In this document: piece after piece, positions 52,153 through 61,780 of the stretch
How positions within the stretch are numbered: the stretch's first letter is position 1
How the letters are laid out: every line of letters begins with the position of its first letter
Assembly: GCF_050529585.1 (NCBI RefSeq)
Contig: NZ_CP172882.1
Span: forward strand, 1,364,001 to 1,428,000
Direction: 5' to 3'
Source of the DNA: Enterococcus_D sp050529585
GTDB taxonomy: Bacteria; Bacillota; Bacilli; Lactobacillales; Enterococcaceae
Length of the DNA: 64,000 nucleotides
Program-made: the position numbers and the translations under genes
Notes under the pieces: model-generated
What the model saw: the letters and a program-made list of their open reading frames with translations, nothing else
The model's database searches: none
Told to the model about the DNA's origin: nothing

Positions 52153-54339
52153 ATGGCTGAAATGAATCAAGATGTTTTACAATTAGTGACGGCAGAAATG
52201 ACGGCATTTACCAAAAAACAAATCACGACAGTACTCCAGTTATTGCAAGATGGCAATACGGTACCGTTTATTGCTCGTTATCGGAAAGAAATGACGAACG
52301 GGCTGGATGAAGTCCAAATCAGAGATATCGAAGAACGGTATACGTACTTAGAAAACTTATCCAAGCGAAAAGCTGAAGTTTTGCGCTTGATTGAAGAACA
52401 AGAAAAATTGACCCCTGAATTGCAGCGAGCGATCGAATCAGCAGCTAAAATGCAGACAGTGGAAGATCTTTATCGACCATATAAACAAAAAAGACGCACA
52501 AAAGCTACGATTGCCAAAGAAAATGGTTTAGGTGATTTTGCTGAATGGCTATTGACTTTTCCAGTCAATGCATCGATTGATGATCAAGCTGCTGGATACA
52601 TCAATGAAGCAGTCCCAGAAATCAACGATGTATTACAAGGCGCCCATGAAATTATCGCAGAAATGATTGGTGACACTGCTGAGTTTCGTACGTGGATCAG
52701 AAGTTATTTCCAAAATAAAGGGTTGTATATAAGTAAGGTCAAAGATGCTGAAAAAGACGAAAAGGGTGTCTTCGAAATGTACTATGATTTTCAGCATCCA
52801 ATCAATAAGATGGTTTCCCATCGGATTTTAGCCACCAATCGCGGTGAACAAGAAGGGGTCCTCAAAGTATCGCTGCACGCTGATGACACCAAAATCATGG
52901 ATTATCTGGCTCGAAAAGTGATCAAAAATACAACTTCTCCAGCGGCTGATTTTGTCAAAGAAGCCATTGCAGATGCCTATAAACGCTTTATCGCTCCAGC
53001 CATTGAGCGGGAGATCCGCAATGAATTAAAAGAACAAGCAGATGAGCAAGCAATCACTATTTTTGGCGACAACTTGCGCAATCTATTATTGCAATCTCCG
53101 TTAAAAGGGAAGGTTGTCCTAGGCTTCGATCCGGCTTATCGAACTGGTTGTAAATTAGCTGTAATTGATGAGACCGGTAAAGTATTGGCTATTGAAGTGA
53201 TCTATCCCCATAAACCAGCACCTATGAACAAACGGGAAGCTGCTGGCCCCGCTTTTCGCCGTTTATTGGAAACATATCATGTAGATATGGTGGCTATTGG
53301 GAACGGGACCGCTAGTCGCGAGTCCGAGCAATTTGTTGCAGAGCAAATCAAATTAGTCGGTCAAGAAGTTTTCTATGTGATCGTCAATGAAGCGGGAGCG
53401 TCTGTTTATTCTGCCAGTCCATTGGCCCGTCAAGAATTCCCTGATCTGCAAGTGGAAGAACGCAGCGCCATCAGTATTGGTCGTCGTTTGCAAGACCCAT
53501 TGGCTGAGCTGGTCAAAATTGATCCGCAATCTGTCGGCGTTGGTCAATATCAGCATGATGTTTCACAAAAGAGATTGACGGAACAACTAGATTTTGTCGT
53601 AGAAACAGCGGTCAACCAAGTTGGCGTGGATGTCAACACCGCAAGTGGTCAATTGTTGCAGCACGTTGCAGGATTGAACAAGACGACGGCACAGAATATC
53701 GTGAACTACCGAGAGGAAAACGGGGCATTTGTCCAGCGCAATCAATTGAAAAAAGTGCCCCGCTTAGGACCGAAAGCCTATGAACAAGCCATCGGTTTTA
53801 TGCGGATTCCTGGCGGAAAAGTGATTCTTGACCAAACCGGCATCCATCCAGAGAGTTATGATACGGCTAAAGAGATTCTACGTATCGCAGGCATTTCATT
53901 GAATGCACTGGCATCAGGTGATCAGGAGGCCAATAAAGCTGCACTGGCTAAACTTGATCCTGCTTCTTTGGCTGCTGAGCTCAATGTCGGTAAGGAAACC
54001 ATTATTGATATTTTGAAAGCGTTGATGCAACCAGGTCGAGACATGCGGGATGAGATGCCAGCGCCATTATTAAGAAAAGATGTCTTGAGTATGGATGATT
54101 TGTTACCCGGTATGGAATTGCAAGGAACCGTTCGAAATGTGATTGATTTTGGCGCCTTTGTTGATATTGGCGTCAAACAAGATGGCTTGGTCCACTTATC
54201 TAAGATGAGTCGCTCCTTTGTCAAACATCCCAAAGATGTGGTTGCTGTTGGGGATGTTGTGACGGTCTGGATCGAACAAGTAGATACCAAAAAAGGCCGT
54301 ATCAGCCTAACAATGGTTGATCCTGTTACAAAAAAATGA
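52153..54339 (+). CDS. tex: Tex family RNA-binding transcription accessory protein
   Basis: A 728-residue protein with the Tex N-terminal helical domain (FIARYRKEMTNGLDEVQIRDIEERY), a YqgF/RNase H-like domain (GFDPAYRTGCKLAVID near residue 326), tandem helix-hairpin-helix motifs (VDVNTASGQLLQHVAGLNKTTAQNIV) and a C-terminal S1 RNA-binding domain (GMELQGTVRNVIDFGAFVDIGVKQDGLVHLS). It affects transcription and, in streptococci, fitness. The stop overlaps sprT by four bases (ATGA). Confidence 0.96.
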   Translation: MAEMNQDVLQLVTAEMTAFTKKQITTVLQLLQDGNTVPFIARYRKEMTNGLDEVQIRDIEERYTYLENLSKRKAEVLRLIEEQEKLTPELQRAIESAAKMQTVEDLYRPYKQKRRTKATIAKENGLGDFAEWLLTFPVNASIDDQAAGYINEAVPEINDVLQGAHEIIAEMIGDTAEFRTWIRSYFQNKGLYISKVKDAEKDEKGVFEMYYDFQHPINKMVSHRILATNRGEQEGVLKVSLHADDTKIMDYLARKVIKNTTSPAADFVKEAIADAYKRFIAPAIEREIRNELKEQADEQAITIFGDNLRNLLLQSPLKGKVVLGFDPAYRTGCKLAVIDETGKVLAIEVIYPHKPAPMNKREAAGPAFRRLLETYHVDMVAIGNGTASRESEQFVAEQIKLVGQEVFYVIVNEAGASVYSASPLARQEFPDLQVEERSAISIGRRLQDPLAELVKIDPQSVGVGQYQHDVSQKRLTEQLDFVVETAVNQVGVDVNTASGQLLQHVAGLNKTTAQNIVNYREENGAFVQRNQLKKVPRLGPKAYEQAIGFMRIPGGKVILDQTGIHPESYDTAKEILRIAGISLNALASGDQEANKAALAKLDPASLAAELNVGKETIIDILKALMQPGRDMRDEMPAPLLRKDVLSMDDLLPGMELQGTVRNVIDFGAFVDIGVKQDGLVHLSKMSRSFVKHPKDVVAVGDVVTVWIEQVDTKKGRISLTMVDPVTKK

Positions 54340-54800
54340 CCGAACAAGAACTGCAAAAGTATGTAGAAGACCTATCGATCCAATTTTTTGGACGGCCATT
54401 TTTGCATAAAGCGATATTTAATCCCAGACTAAAAACCACTGGCGGCCGATATCATTTAACAGACCATCATCTTGATTTTAATCCTTATATGCTGGCACAA
54501 CACGGTGAAGATGTATTTATGGGCATCGTCAAACATGAGCTGTGTCATTACCATTTGCATCTAACCGGACAAGGCCACAGACATCGTGATCCAGCGTTTA
54601 AAGCATTGTTGGCGAAAACTGGTGGGCTGAGGTATGCGCCCGCTTCTGCAAGTGCGGCTAATTATCGCTACCAGTGTCAATCGTGTCAAACACTTTTTGA
54701 ACGACGAAAACGCATCGATACCAACAGATATGTCTGTGGAAAGTGCAAGGGACCTTTGATAAAAATAGGAAATAATGAGAAAAGTCAAGCACCAAAATAA
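54336..54800 (+). CDS. SprT-like zinc metalloprotein
   Basis: A 154-residue SprT/YdcK-family protein. The gluzincin motif HELCH lies in VKHELCHYHLH near residues 66-76. A C-terminal zinc ribbon has CQSCQ and CGKC. Family members in Bacteria have unknown substrates; eukaryotic Spartan cuts DNA-protein crosslinks. It is translationally coupled to tex, a common arrangement in Firmicutes. Confidence 0.9.
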   Translation: MTEQELQKYVEDLSIQFFGRPFLHKAIFNPRLKTTGGRYHLTDHHLDFNPYMLAQHGEDVFMGIVKHELCHYHLHLTGQGHRHRDPAFKALLAKTGGLRYAPASASAANYRYQCQSCQTLFERRKRIDTNRYVCGKCKGPLIKIGNNEKSQAPK

Positions 54801-54840
54801 ATTTAATTGCTATTTTTTTTATTTTGTATGATAATGTAGG

Positions 54841-54879
54841 ACGTGTGACAACCTGATATTTGTCAAAACACACGTTTTT
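54841..54879 (+). terminator. Terminator-like hairpin before murC
   Basis: ACGTGTG (54841-54847) and CACACGT (54869-54875) pair around a GACAA/TTGTC inner stem with a 4-A bulge, followed by TTTTT. TATGAT at 54827-54832 just upstream raises the possibility that the hairpin lies in the murC leader. Confidence 0.6.
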
Positions 54880-54912
54880 GCAAACGTGGAATTGAGAAAA
54901 GAGGATTATAGA

Positions 54913-56247
54913 ATGGAAAATCAAAACAAAATTTATCATTTTGTTGGTATCAAAGGTTCTGGTATGAGCTCATTGGCTTTAGTGCTGCACGAAAAGGGCT
55001 ACCATGTGCAAGGCTCAGATGTCGAGGAATACTTTTTTACCCAGCGTGACTTAGAAAAAGCGGGCATCACATTATTGCCTTTTGATAAAGAGAATATTCA
55101 GCCTGATATGGTGATCATTCAAGGGAATGCCTTTCCTGATACCCATCAAGAAATCGTTCGCGCCAATGAATTGGGGCTTGAAGTGACCCGTTATCACGAT
55201 TTTATTGGTCAATTTATCCAACCTTATACCAGTATTGCCGTCACTGGCTCACATGGTAAAACAAGCACCACAGGATTGTTGTCTCATGTATTAAGCGGTG
55301 TGCGTCCAACTAGTTTCTTGATTGGAGATGGTACAGGACACGGTGATCCAAATGCCGAGTTCTTTTCATTTGAAGCTTGTGAATACCGTCGTCATTTTCT
55401 GGCTTACTCACCGGATTATGCAATCATGACGAATATTGATTTTGATCATCCTGATTATTATCATTCAATTGAAGATGTTTTCTCAGCATTCCAATCAATG
55501 GCGCATCAAGTCAAAAAAGGCATCTTTGCCTACGGTGATGATGTGTTCTTGCGCAAATTAGAAGCAGATGTACCTATCTATTACTATGGGGTCAATGATG
55601 ATGATGATGTGCAAGCAAAAAACATCCAACGGACAACACAAGGTTCTGCCTTTGATGTCTTTATCCATGGTGAAAAAATCGGTCATTTCGTTTTACCTGC
55701 ATATGGTCAGCATAACATCAACAATGCTTTAGGGGTGATCGCAGTTGCCTATAAAGAAGGATTAGATATGCAAGAAGTAGCAGAAGAGATGCTGTCATTT
55801 CCTGGTGTGAAACGTCGTTTTAGTGAAAAAATCGTGGCTGATATGACGATCGTCGATGATTATGCCCATCACCCTGCTGAAATCAAGGCAACGATCGATG
55901 GTGCCCGTCAAAAATATCCCGACAAAGAAATCATTGCCGTTTTTCAACCCCACACTTTCACGCGGACCATTGCGTTGATGGATGAGTTTGCTGAAGCCCT
56001 TGATTTGGCAGACAATGTCTATTTGTGTGATATCTTCGGTTCAGCACGAGAAGACCGTGGCGATGTCAAAATTGAAGACTTAGGCAACAAAATCAAAAAA
56101 GGCGGGACTGTCTTAAAAGAAGACAATGTATCTCCACTACTGGATCATTCTAATGCTGTTGTGATTTTCATGGGGGCAGGAGATGTCCAAAAATTTGAAG
56201 CGGCGTACGAAAAGTTACTAAGCAATACCACCCGCAACGTCTTATAA
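54913..56247 (+). CDS. murC: UDP-N-acetylmuramate-L-alanine ligase
   Basis: A 444-residue Mur ligase adding L-Ala to UDP-MurNAc, the first amino acid of the peptide stem. The N-terminal UDP-binding domain begins YHFVGIKGSGMSSLA; the ATP P-loop is TGSHGKTSTTG near residue 109; VDDYAHHPAEIKATI marks the C-terminal domain. The start at 54913 has GAGG about 8 bases upstream; a longer frame from 54886 is not supported. It is monocistronic and lies away from other mur genes, as in other Bacilli. Confidence 0.96.
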   Translation: MENQNKIYHFVGIKGSGMSSLALVLHEKGYHVQGSDVEEYFFTQRDLEKAGITLLPFDKENIQPDMVIIQGNAFPDTHQEIVRANELGLEVTRYHDFIGQFIQPYTSIAVTGSHGKTSTTGLLSHVLSGVRPTSFLIGDGTGHGDPNAEFFSFEACEYRRHFLAYSPDYAIMTNIDFDHPDYYHSIEDVFSAFQSMAHQVKKGIFAYGDDVFLRKLEADVPIYYYGVNDDDDVQAKNIQRTTQGSAFDVFIHGEKIGHFVLPAYGQHNINNALGVIAVAYKEGLDMQEVAEEMLSFPGVKRRFSEKIVADMTIVDDYAHHPAEIKATIDGARQKYPDKEIIAVFQPHTFTRTIALMDEFAEALDLADNVYLCDIFGSAREDRGDVKIEDLGNKIKKGGTVLKEDNVSPLLDHSNAVVIFMGAGDVQKFEAAYEKLLSNTTRNVL

Positions 56248-56251
56248 TAAT

Positions 56252-56288
56252 AACTCTTGCAGCTAGGAATAGCTGTAAGAGTTTTTTT
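56252..56288 (+). terminator. Terminator after murC
   Basis: A 13-bp stem AACTCTTGCAGCT / AGCTGTAAGAGTT (one wobble) with a 6-base loop, followed by a run of T. Confidence 0.9.
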
Positions 56289-56390
56289 GATAATTGAAGA
56301 TTTTGTGAAATAAATCTTGCGAACTTGCACTTTTATCTGCTTCTGATAAAATAAAAGCAGATTAAAATTATTTTTTTGGAGGAAACACAC

Positions 56391-56861
56391 TTGAACATAG
56401 GTAAACCGCGAAAGATCGGCAAAAGTATCGAAGATATCGAGGAAGGCGATTCGTTATCTTTAACCGAGTCGATCGAAGATAATCAATTGTTGCTTTATTT
56501 AGGATTGACAAATGATGCAAATCCGCTCTACATTCAACATGACTATACACAAAAAACGGACTATCAACGTCCAATCGTACCTTCCGTCATGCTGATGGGC
56601 ATCATAACCAGCGCTGTGTCAAAACACTTGCCTGGACCAGGCTCGCATGTAGTGAATTTTTCGGTGAACTTTATAGAACCAGTCTTTCATTATGAAACTT
56701 TGACCTTTGATTTTGAAGTCATCAAAGTCGATAAAATGAAAGATGTTGTTACGATTTCAGTGGAAGCCATCAATGGTGAAGGCAATCGGATCTTAGATGC
56801 TGTCGTGATGGTGCAACCGCCAAAAGAAATAGCAGAACAGGAGGAAGCACAACATGAATAA
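56391..56861 (+). CDS. MaoC-like hot-dog-fold protein
   Basis: A 156-residue hot-dog fold protein of the (R)-specific enoyl hydratase/MaoC type. The hydratase-2 pattern is partly present: TNDANPLYIQHDYTQ near residues 45-59 (Asp/Asn then His) and a later VNFSVNFIEPVFHYETLTF. Substrate is unknown; a fatty-acyl thioester is plausible. The initiation codon is TTG at 56391 (MNIGKPRKIGK) with GGAGG 8 bases upstream; a TTG five codons earlier overlaps the ribosome site. It overlaps the next gene by 8 bases, so both are co-translated. Confidence 0.8.
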   Translation: MNIGKPRKIGKSIEDIEEGDSLSLTESIEDNQLLLYLGLTNDANPLYIQHDYTQKTDYQRPIVPSVMLMGIITSAVSKHLPGPGSHVVNFSVNFIEPVFHYETLTFDFEVIKVDKMKDVVTISVEAINGEGNRILDAVVMVQPPKEIAEQEEAQHE

Positions 56862-57546
56862 TATGAACAATGGAGCTGTACAAGCCCAAGGGTTGAATCG
56901 GTTTTATTCAAAAGTCTATTTGTTCTTTGGAATCGGATTAGGGATCAGCGCGATTTCTGCTTACATTTTTGGTGAAGTATTCTCCCAACAAACGCTGCAA
57001 TTTATTCAAAAATTTCCATTAGGGTTTACTGGGTTATGGCTATTGCAAATTGTTTTGGTACTGATTTTAGGTGCAAAAGCACAAAAGAACCCCTCATTGA
57101 CATTAGCTGGTTATCTCGTGTATTCATTGCTGAACGGATTGACTTTATCCGTCACATTGATGGTCTATGAATTTGGCTCGATTGCTGGTGCTTTTATTTC
57201 AGCGGCCGTGACCTTTGGTGTAATGTCGGCCTTTGGGATCATGACCAAACGCGACTTGAGCGTTGTTGGTCGCATCGGCTATGGATTATTGATCGGGATC
57301 ATTATCTCAACGCTGTTAAATGTCTTTATCTTAAATAGTGCACCAGTTGATTTCTTCTTATCGATTGTGACGGTTTTTGTCTTTATGGGTATCACTGCAT
57401 ATGACAATCAACAGATCCGCAATATCTACATGTCAACAAATGGTGGTGCGAATACGGGTGTGGCTGTCTTTATGGCTTTGCAACTGTACTTAGATTTCAT
57501 CAACTTGTTCTTGGCGCTGCTGCGCATTTTTGGTAAAAACAATTAA
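56854..57546 (+). CDS. Bax inhibitor-1/YccA family membrane protein
   Basis: A 230-residue protein with about seven membrane segments, typical of the BI-1 (UPF0005) family: KVYLFFGIGLGISAISAYIFG near the start and a closing ALQLYLDFINLFLALLRIFG with the conserved Asp pair region. Bacterial members are calcium leak channels or FtsH modulators. The start overlaps the MaoC-like gene and follows CAGGAGG. A terminator closes this two-gene unit. Confidence 0.93.
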   Translation: MNNMNNGAVQAQGLNRFYSKVYLFFGIGLGISAISAYIFGEVFSQQTLQFIQKFPLGFTGLWLLQIVLVLILGAKAQKNPSLTLAGYLVYSLLNGLTLSVTLMVYEFGSIAGAFISAAVTFGVMSAFGIMTKRDLSVVGRIGYGLLIGIIISTLLNVFILNSAPVDFFLSIVTVFVFMGITAYDNQQIRNIYMSTNGGANTGVAVFMALQLYLDFINLFLALLRIFGKNN

Positions 57547-57553
57547 GAAAAAG

Positions 57554-57578
57554 TGCGGGGCAACTCGCCTTTTTTTTT
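57554..57578 (+). terminator. Terminator after the BI-1 gene
   Basis: A short GCGGG / CTCGC stem followed by nine T. Confidence 0.7.
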
Positions 57579-57674
57579 GCACCAAATGTAGCGTTTCAAT
57601 AAAGCAATTCATCGCTTTTGCGCCATTTCTTTGTTAGAATAAAGAAGAACTTTTTTCAAGAAGGGGTTAAGAAG

Positions 57675-60320
57675 ATGTCAAAAAATAAACTATTACTTGT
57701 GGATGGCAACAGTGTCGCCTTTCGGGCATTTTTTGCTTTGCATAATTCACTAGAACGGTTCAAAAATAATAATGGACTGCACACCAATGCCATTTATGCT
57801 TTCAATACGATGTTTGAAAATGTGATGGCCAAAGAACAACCGACCCATGTCCTGGTGGCCTTTGATGCTGGTAAAACAACTTTTCGGACAGCAATGTACG
57901 AAGAATATAAAGGCGGACGTGCCAAAACACCCGGTGAGTTTAGAGAACAAATGCCTTATATACGTGAACTGATCAATGCCTTAGGTGTTCAACATTATGA
58001 ATTGGCGAATTATGAAGCAGATGATATTATCGGTACATTGGCCAATCAAGTGGATAAAACGCAATTCGATGTCGTTGTTTTATCAGGGGATCGAGATTTA
58101 ACGCAATTGGCCACCGAACATGTCAAAGTTGATATTACGGTCAAAGGTGTTAGTGAGATCGAAAGTTATACTCCCGAACATGTTGCTGAGAAATATGACG
58201 GATTAACGCCATTGCAAATCATTGATATGAAAGGATTGGCTGGAGATACTTCAGATAATATCCCTGGGGTTACCAAAATCGGTGAAAAAACAGCAATCAA
58301 ACTATTAAAGGAATATGGAACGGTCGAAGGAATCTATGAACATATTGATGAGTTAAAGAAAAGCAAAATGAAAGAAAACTTGATCAATGATCATGAAATT
58401 GCGCTTTTATCAAAACAATTAGCAACCATCGAAATCAATGCACCGATCGACGTCAACATTGATGATTTGAAATATGAAGGCAAAGATCTAGATAAGCTGG
58501 TGCCATTTTATCAAGAGATGAATTTTAACGCTTTCCTTGAAAAATTAAACGTGACAGCCGAAACTGTCGAAATGGCTGATATTTTATTTGATGTCGTCGA
58601 ATCATTTACACCGGATATGTTCCAAAGTGATATGGCATTATATGTGGAAATGTTAGGTGATAATTACCATTTAGAAGATATTGTTGGTGTTGCATGGGGA
58701 AACAAAGATAAAATTTATGTGACCAATCAAGACCAATTGTTTGAACAGCCCGACTTTATTGCTTGGTTGCAAGACCCGCAGCGAAAAATCAATGTCTATG
58801 ATGCAAAACGTACTTATGTCGCTTTGAACCGCTATGCAAAAGCGCCAACAGGCATTGATTTTGATGTCCTATTGGCTGCTTATCTATTAGATACCAACGA
58901 TAATAACAATGACATCGCCGGGGTTGCTGCCCATTACGGTTATACAGATATTCAATCTGATGATGCTGTCTATGGCAAGGGGGCCAAAAAAGGTTTGCCA
59001 GCAGATGAAGAAGCGTTCTTTGCTCATCTGGCAAGAAAAGCGGCCGCAATTGTAGACTTAACGCCTAAACTGAAACATGAATTGGCTGAGAAGAATCAAA
59101 CCGCATTGTTTGAAGAGATGGAGCTGCCATTATCGATTATTCTAGCTGATATGGAAATCACAGGCATCCACGTTGATGCATCGCGTTTGCATACGATGAA
59201 AGGCGAGTTTGCACAACGATTGCATGAGATTGAAGAAAAAATCTATCAAGAAGCGGGAGAGACCTTTAACTTAAACTCTCCTAAACAGTTAGGGGTTATT
59301 TTGTTTGAAAAAATGGGCCTGCCAGTTATCAAGAAAACCAAAACAGGGTATTCTACAGCGGTCGATGTTTTAGAACAATTAAAAGAGCAAGCACCAATCG
59401 TTGAAGATATTTTGACTTATCGCCAAATTGCCAAAATTCAATCGACATATGTTGAAGGCTTGTTGAAAGTCATCCAAAGTGATGGCAAAGTCCATACTCG
59501 ATATGTCCAAACATTGACACAAACAGGTCGTTTGAGCTCTGTTGATCCGAACCTGCAAAATATTCCGATTCGCTTGGAAGAGGGCCGGAAAATTCGAGAA
59601 GCCTTTGTTCCGAGAGAGCCAGATTGGTTGATTTATTCTTCCGACTACTCACAAATTGAATTGAGAGTCTTGGCGCATATTTCTAATGATACCCATTTGA
59701 AAGAAGCCTTCATTGAAGGGCAAGACATTCACGCCAGTACAGCCATGCGGGTTTTTGGTATTTCGACACCGGAAGAAGTCACTGCCAATATGCGGCGTCA
59801 AGCCAAAGCAGTCAATTTTGGTATCGTCTATGGGATCTCTGATTATGGATTGTCGCAAAACCTTGGCATCTCCCGTAAAGAAGCCCAACAATATATTGAT
59901 ACGTACTTTGATAAATATCCAGGAGTCAAAACTTATATGGAAGAAGTCGTCCGGGAAGCCAAAGACAAAGGGTATGTAGAAACCTTATACAATCGTCGAC
60001 GCTATTTGCCGGATATCAATTCAAGGAATTTCAATATTCGAAACTTTGCGGAACGCACAGCAATCAATACGCCGATTCAAGGCAGTGCAGCGGATATTTT
60101 GAAAATCGCGATGATCGATTTGGCTAAACGCTTGAAAGAAGAAGAAATGGCCGCAACAATGCTACTGCAAGTCCACGATGAGTTGGTCTTTGAAGTGCCG
60201 GCCACTGAGCTGGAGCGATTAGATACTTTAGTCAAAGAAGTCATGGAAAAAGCAGTTACATTACATGTGCCACTATTGACTGATAGCAATTGGGGCAAAA
60301 CTTGGTATGAAGCAAAATAA
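57675..60320 (+). CDS. polA: DNA polymerase I
   Basis: An 881-residue family A polymerase. The 5'-3' exonuclease domain fills the first ~290 residues (LLLVDGNSVAFRAFF; YEADDIIGTLA; SGDRDLTQL). The middle exonuclease-like domain lacks the metal-binding acidic residues: the DxE position reads YVEMLGDN, so proofreading is probably absent, as in other Gram-positive PolA. The polymerase domain has motif A SSDYSQIELRVLAHIS, motif B RRQAKAVNFGIVYG and motif C LLQVHDELVFEVP. The start at 57675 has AGGGG 8 bases upstream. Followed closely by mutM and coaE. Confidence 0.97.
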   Translation: MSKNKLLLVDGNSVAFRAFFALHNSLERFKNNNGLHTNAIYAFNTMFENVMAKEQPTHVLVAFDAGKTTFRTAMYEEYKGGRAKTPGEFREQMPYIRELINALGVQHYELANYEADDIIGTLANQVDKTQFDVVVLSGDRDLTQLATEHVKVDITVKGVSEIESYTPEHVAEKYDGLTPLQIIDMKGLAGDTSDNIPGVTKIGEKTAIKLLKEYGTVEGIYEHIDELKKSKMKENLINDHEIALLSKQLATIEINAPIDVNIDDLKYEGKDLDKLVPFYQEMNFNAFLEKLNVTAETVEMADILFDVVESFTPDMFQSDMALYVEMLGDNYHLEDIVGVAWGNKDKIYVTNQDQLFEQPDFIAWLQDPQRKINVYDAKRTYVALNRYAKAPTGIDFDVLLAAYLLDTNDNNNDIAGVAAHYGYTDIQSDDAVYGKGAKKGLPADEEAFFAHLARKAAAIVDLTPKLKHELAEKNQTALFEEMELPLSIILADMEITGIHVDASRLHTMKGEFAQRLHEIEEKIYQEAGETFNLNSPKQLGVILFEKMGLPVIKKTKTGYSTAVDVLEQLKEQAPIVEDILTYRQIAKIQSTYVEGLLKVIQSDGKVHTRYVQTLTQTGRLSSVDPNLQNIPIRLEEGRKIREAFVPREPDWLIYSSDYSQIELRVLAHISNDTHLKEAFIEGQDIHASTAMRVFGISTPEEVTANMRRQAKAVNFGIVYGISDYGLSQNLGISRKEAQQYIDTYFDKYPGVKTYMEEVVREAKDKGYVETLYNRRRYLPDINSRNFNIRNFAERTAINTPIQGSAADILKIAMIDLAKRLKEEEMAATMLLQVHDELVFEVPATELERLDTLVKEVMEKAVTLHVPLLTDSNWGKTWYEAK

Positions 60321-60334
60321 ATGAGGTGAAAGTT

Positions 60335-61177
60335 GTGCCAGAATTACCGGAAGTTGAAACAGTTCGTAAAGGATTGTCGTCATTAGTCTTAAACAAAACC
60401 ATTGCCTCCGTTGAAGTCCGCTGGCCGCGGATCATAGAAAGTCCTGAAGTACCAATTTTTTCTGAGTTGCTTAAAGGACAGCAGCTTTTAGGATTTGATC
60501 GACGAGGAAAATTTTTGATTTTCAAAATGACAAGTGTTGATTTGATATCGCATTTACGGATGGAAGGCAAATATGAATTTTTTGCAAAAGAGCCTATCAT
60601 TGATAAACATACCCATGTCATTTTTCATTTTACGGATGGGAGCCAATTGCAGTACCATGATGTCCGGAAATTTGGTCGCATGACATTGGTAGACAAAGAT
60701 CAAAGTGGATCCTATAAAGGGATTCAGCAACTAGGACCTGAACCCAAACCCGATTCATTTTTATTGCCAGCTTTTGAAATGGGCTTAAAAAAAGCCAAAA
60801 AGGCCATCAAACCCCTCTTGCTTGATCAAAAATTGGTGACAGGGCTGGGCAATATTTATGTGGATGAAGCGCTTTGGGAAGCCAAGCTCCACCCTGAACA
60901 ACCCGCTAATACATTGACATCAGACGAAGTCGTCTTGTTGCATGCTGCAATCATCGATGTGCTGGATCGAGCGGTCAACGCCGGCGGTACCACGATTCGA
61001 ACATATTTGAACGCCTTAGGAGAAGCGGGTAAATTCCAGCAATCCTTGCATGTCTATGGTCAAACCGGCAATCCTTGTCAGCGTTGCGGCACCCCGATCG
61101 TCAAAATCAAAGTTGCGCAACGAGGCACACATTTTTGCCCCCATTGTCAGCAATTGCAAATGAGGGATTTTCTATGA
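60335..61177 (+). CDS. mutM: Formamidopyrimidine-DNA glycosylase
   Basis: A 280-residue DNA glycosylase/AP lyase removing 8-oxoguanine. The initiation codon is GTG at 60335, directly before Pro (MPELPEVETVRKGL): Pro2 becomes the catalytic N-terminus, so the start cannot be elsewhere, and GAGG lies 8 bases upstream. The second catalytic residue Glu3 and a C-terminal four-Cys zinc finger (CQRC...CPHC) are present, as is the helix-two-turn-helix region. It overlaps coaE by four bases (ATGA). Confidence 0.96.
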   Translation: MPELPEVETVRKGLSSLVLNKTIASVEVRWPRIIESPEVPIFSELLKGQQLLGFDRRGKFLIFKMTSVDLISHLRMEGKYEFFAKEPIIDKHTHVIFHFTDGSQLQYHDVRKFGRMTLVDKDQSGSYKGIQQLGPEPKPDSFLLPAFEMGLKKAKKAIKPLLLDQKLVTGLGNIYVDEALWEAKLHPEQPANTLTSDEVVLLHAAIIDVLDRAVNAGGTTIRTYLNALGEAGKFQQSLHVYGQTGNPCQRCGTPIVKIKVAQRGTHFCPHCQQLQMRDFL

Positions 61178-61770
61178 GCTTTGTGTTAGGCGTAACGGGG
61201 GGGATTGCGAGTGGCAAAAGTACTGCTGTTGCCCACTTTCGTAAATTAGGCTTTCCGATCGTTGATGCAGATATTGTCGCTCGGGACGTTGTGCGGCCGG
61301 GAACACCAGGGTTAAAAGTACTCATTGAAACGTTTGGCCATCAGATCATCAATGATCAAGGTGAATTAGATCGAGAGGGATTGGGGAAAATCATTTTTGC
61401 AGATGAGGCAAAGAGAAAACAACTGAATCAACTCTTATCTCCTTTTATCCGCCAAGAGATTTTGCGTCAGATTCAAGCGAACAAAGACCATCGATTGGTG
61501 GTGGTGGATATTCCACTGCTTTATGAAGCTGGTTATGAACAATATATGGATCAAGTAGCGGTCATCTATATTCCTGAAGAAATGCAAAAACAACGATTGA
61601 TGCTGCGAAATGATTTGAGTGAAGCAGAAGCCGCATTAAGGATTGCCAGTCAGCTATCGATTGAAAAGAAGAAAGTACGGGCAGATATCGTATTTGATAA
61701 TCAAGGATCGATCGAGGATTTGACACAGCAAATCGATGCATGGGTCAATCGGTTTTTGGAAGCACAATAA
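61174..61770 (+). CDS. coaE: Dephospho-CoA kinase
   Basis: A 198-residue P-loop kinase for the last step of CoA synthesis. Walker A is GGIASGKST near residues 9-17, followed by the substrate motif IVDADIVARDVV; the lid region contains DIPLLYEAGYEQYMD. The ATG at 61174 has GAGGG 7 bases upstream and overlaps the mutM stop. polA-mutM-coaE is a conserved order in Bacilli. Confidence 0.96.
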   Translation: MSFVLGVTGGIASGKSTAVAHFRKLGFPIVDADIVARDVVRPGTPGLKVLIETFGHQIINDQGELDREGLGKIIFADEAKRKQLNQLLSPFIRQEILRQIQANKDHRLVVVDIPLLYEAGYEQYMDQVAVIYIPEEMQKQRLMLRNDLSEAEAALRIASQLSIEKKKVRADIVFDNQGSIEDLTQQIDAWVNRFLEAQ

Positions 61771-61780
61771 AAACAAAGAG

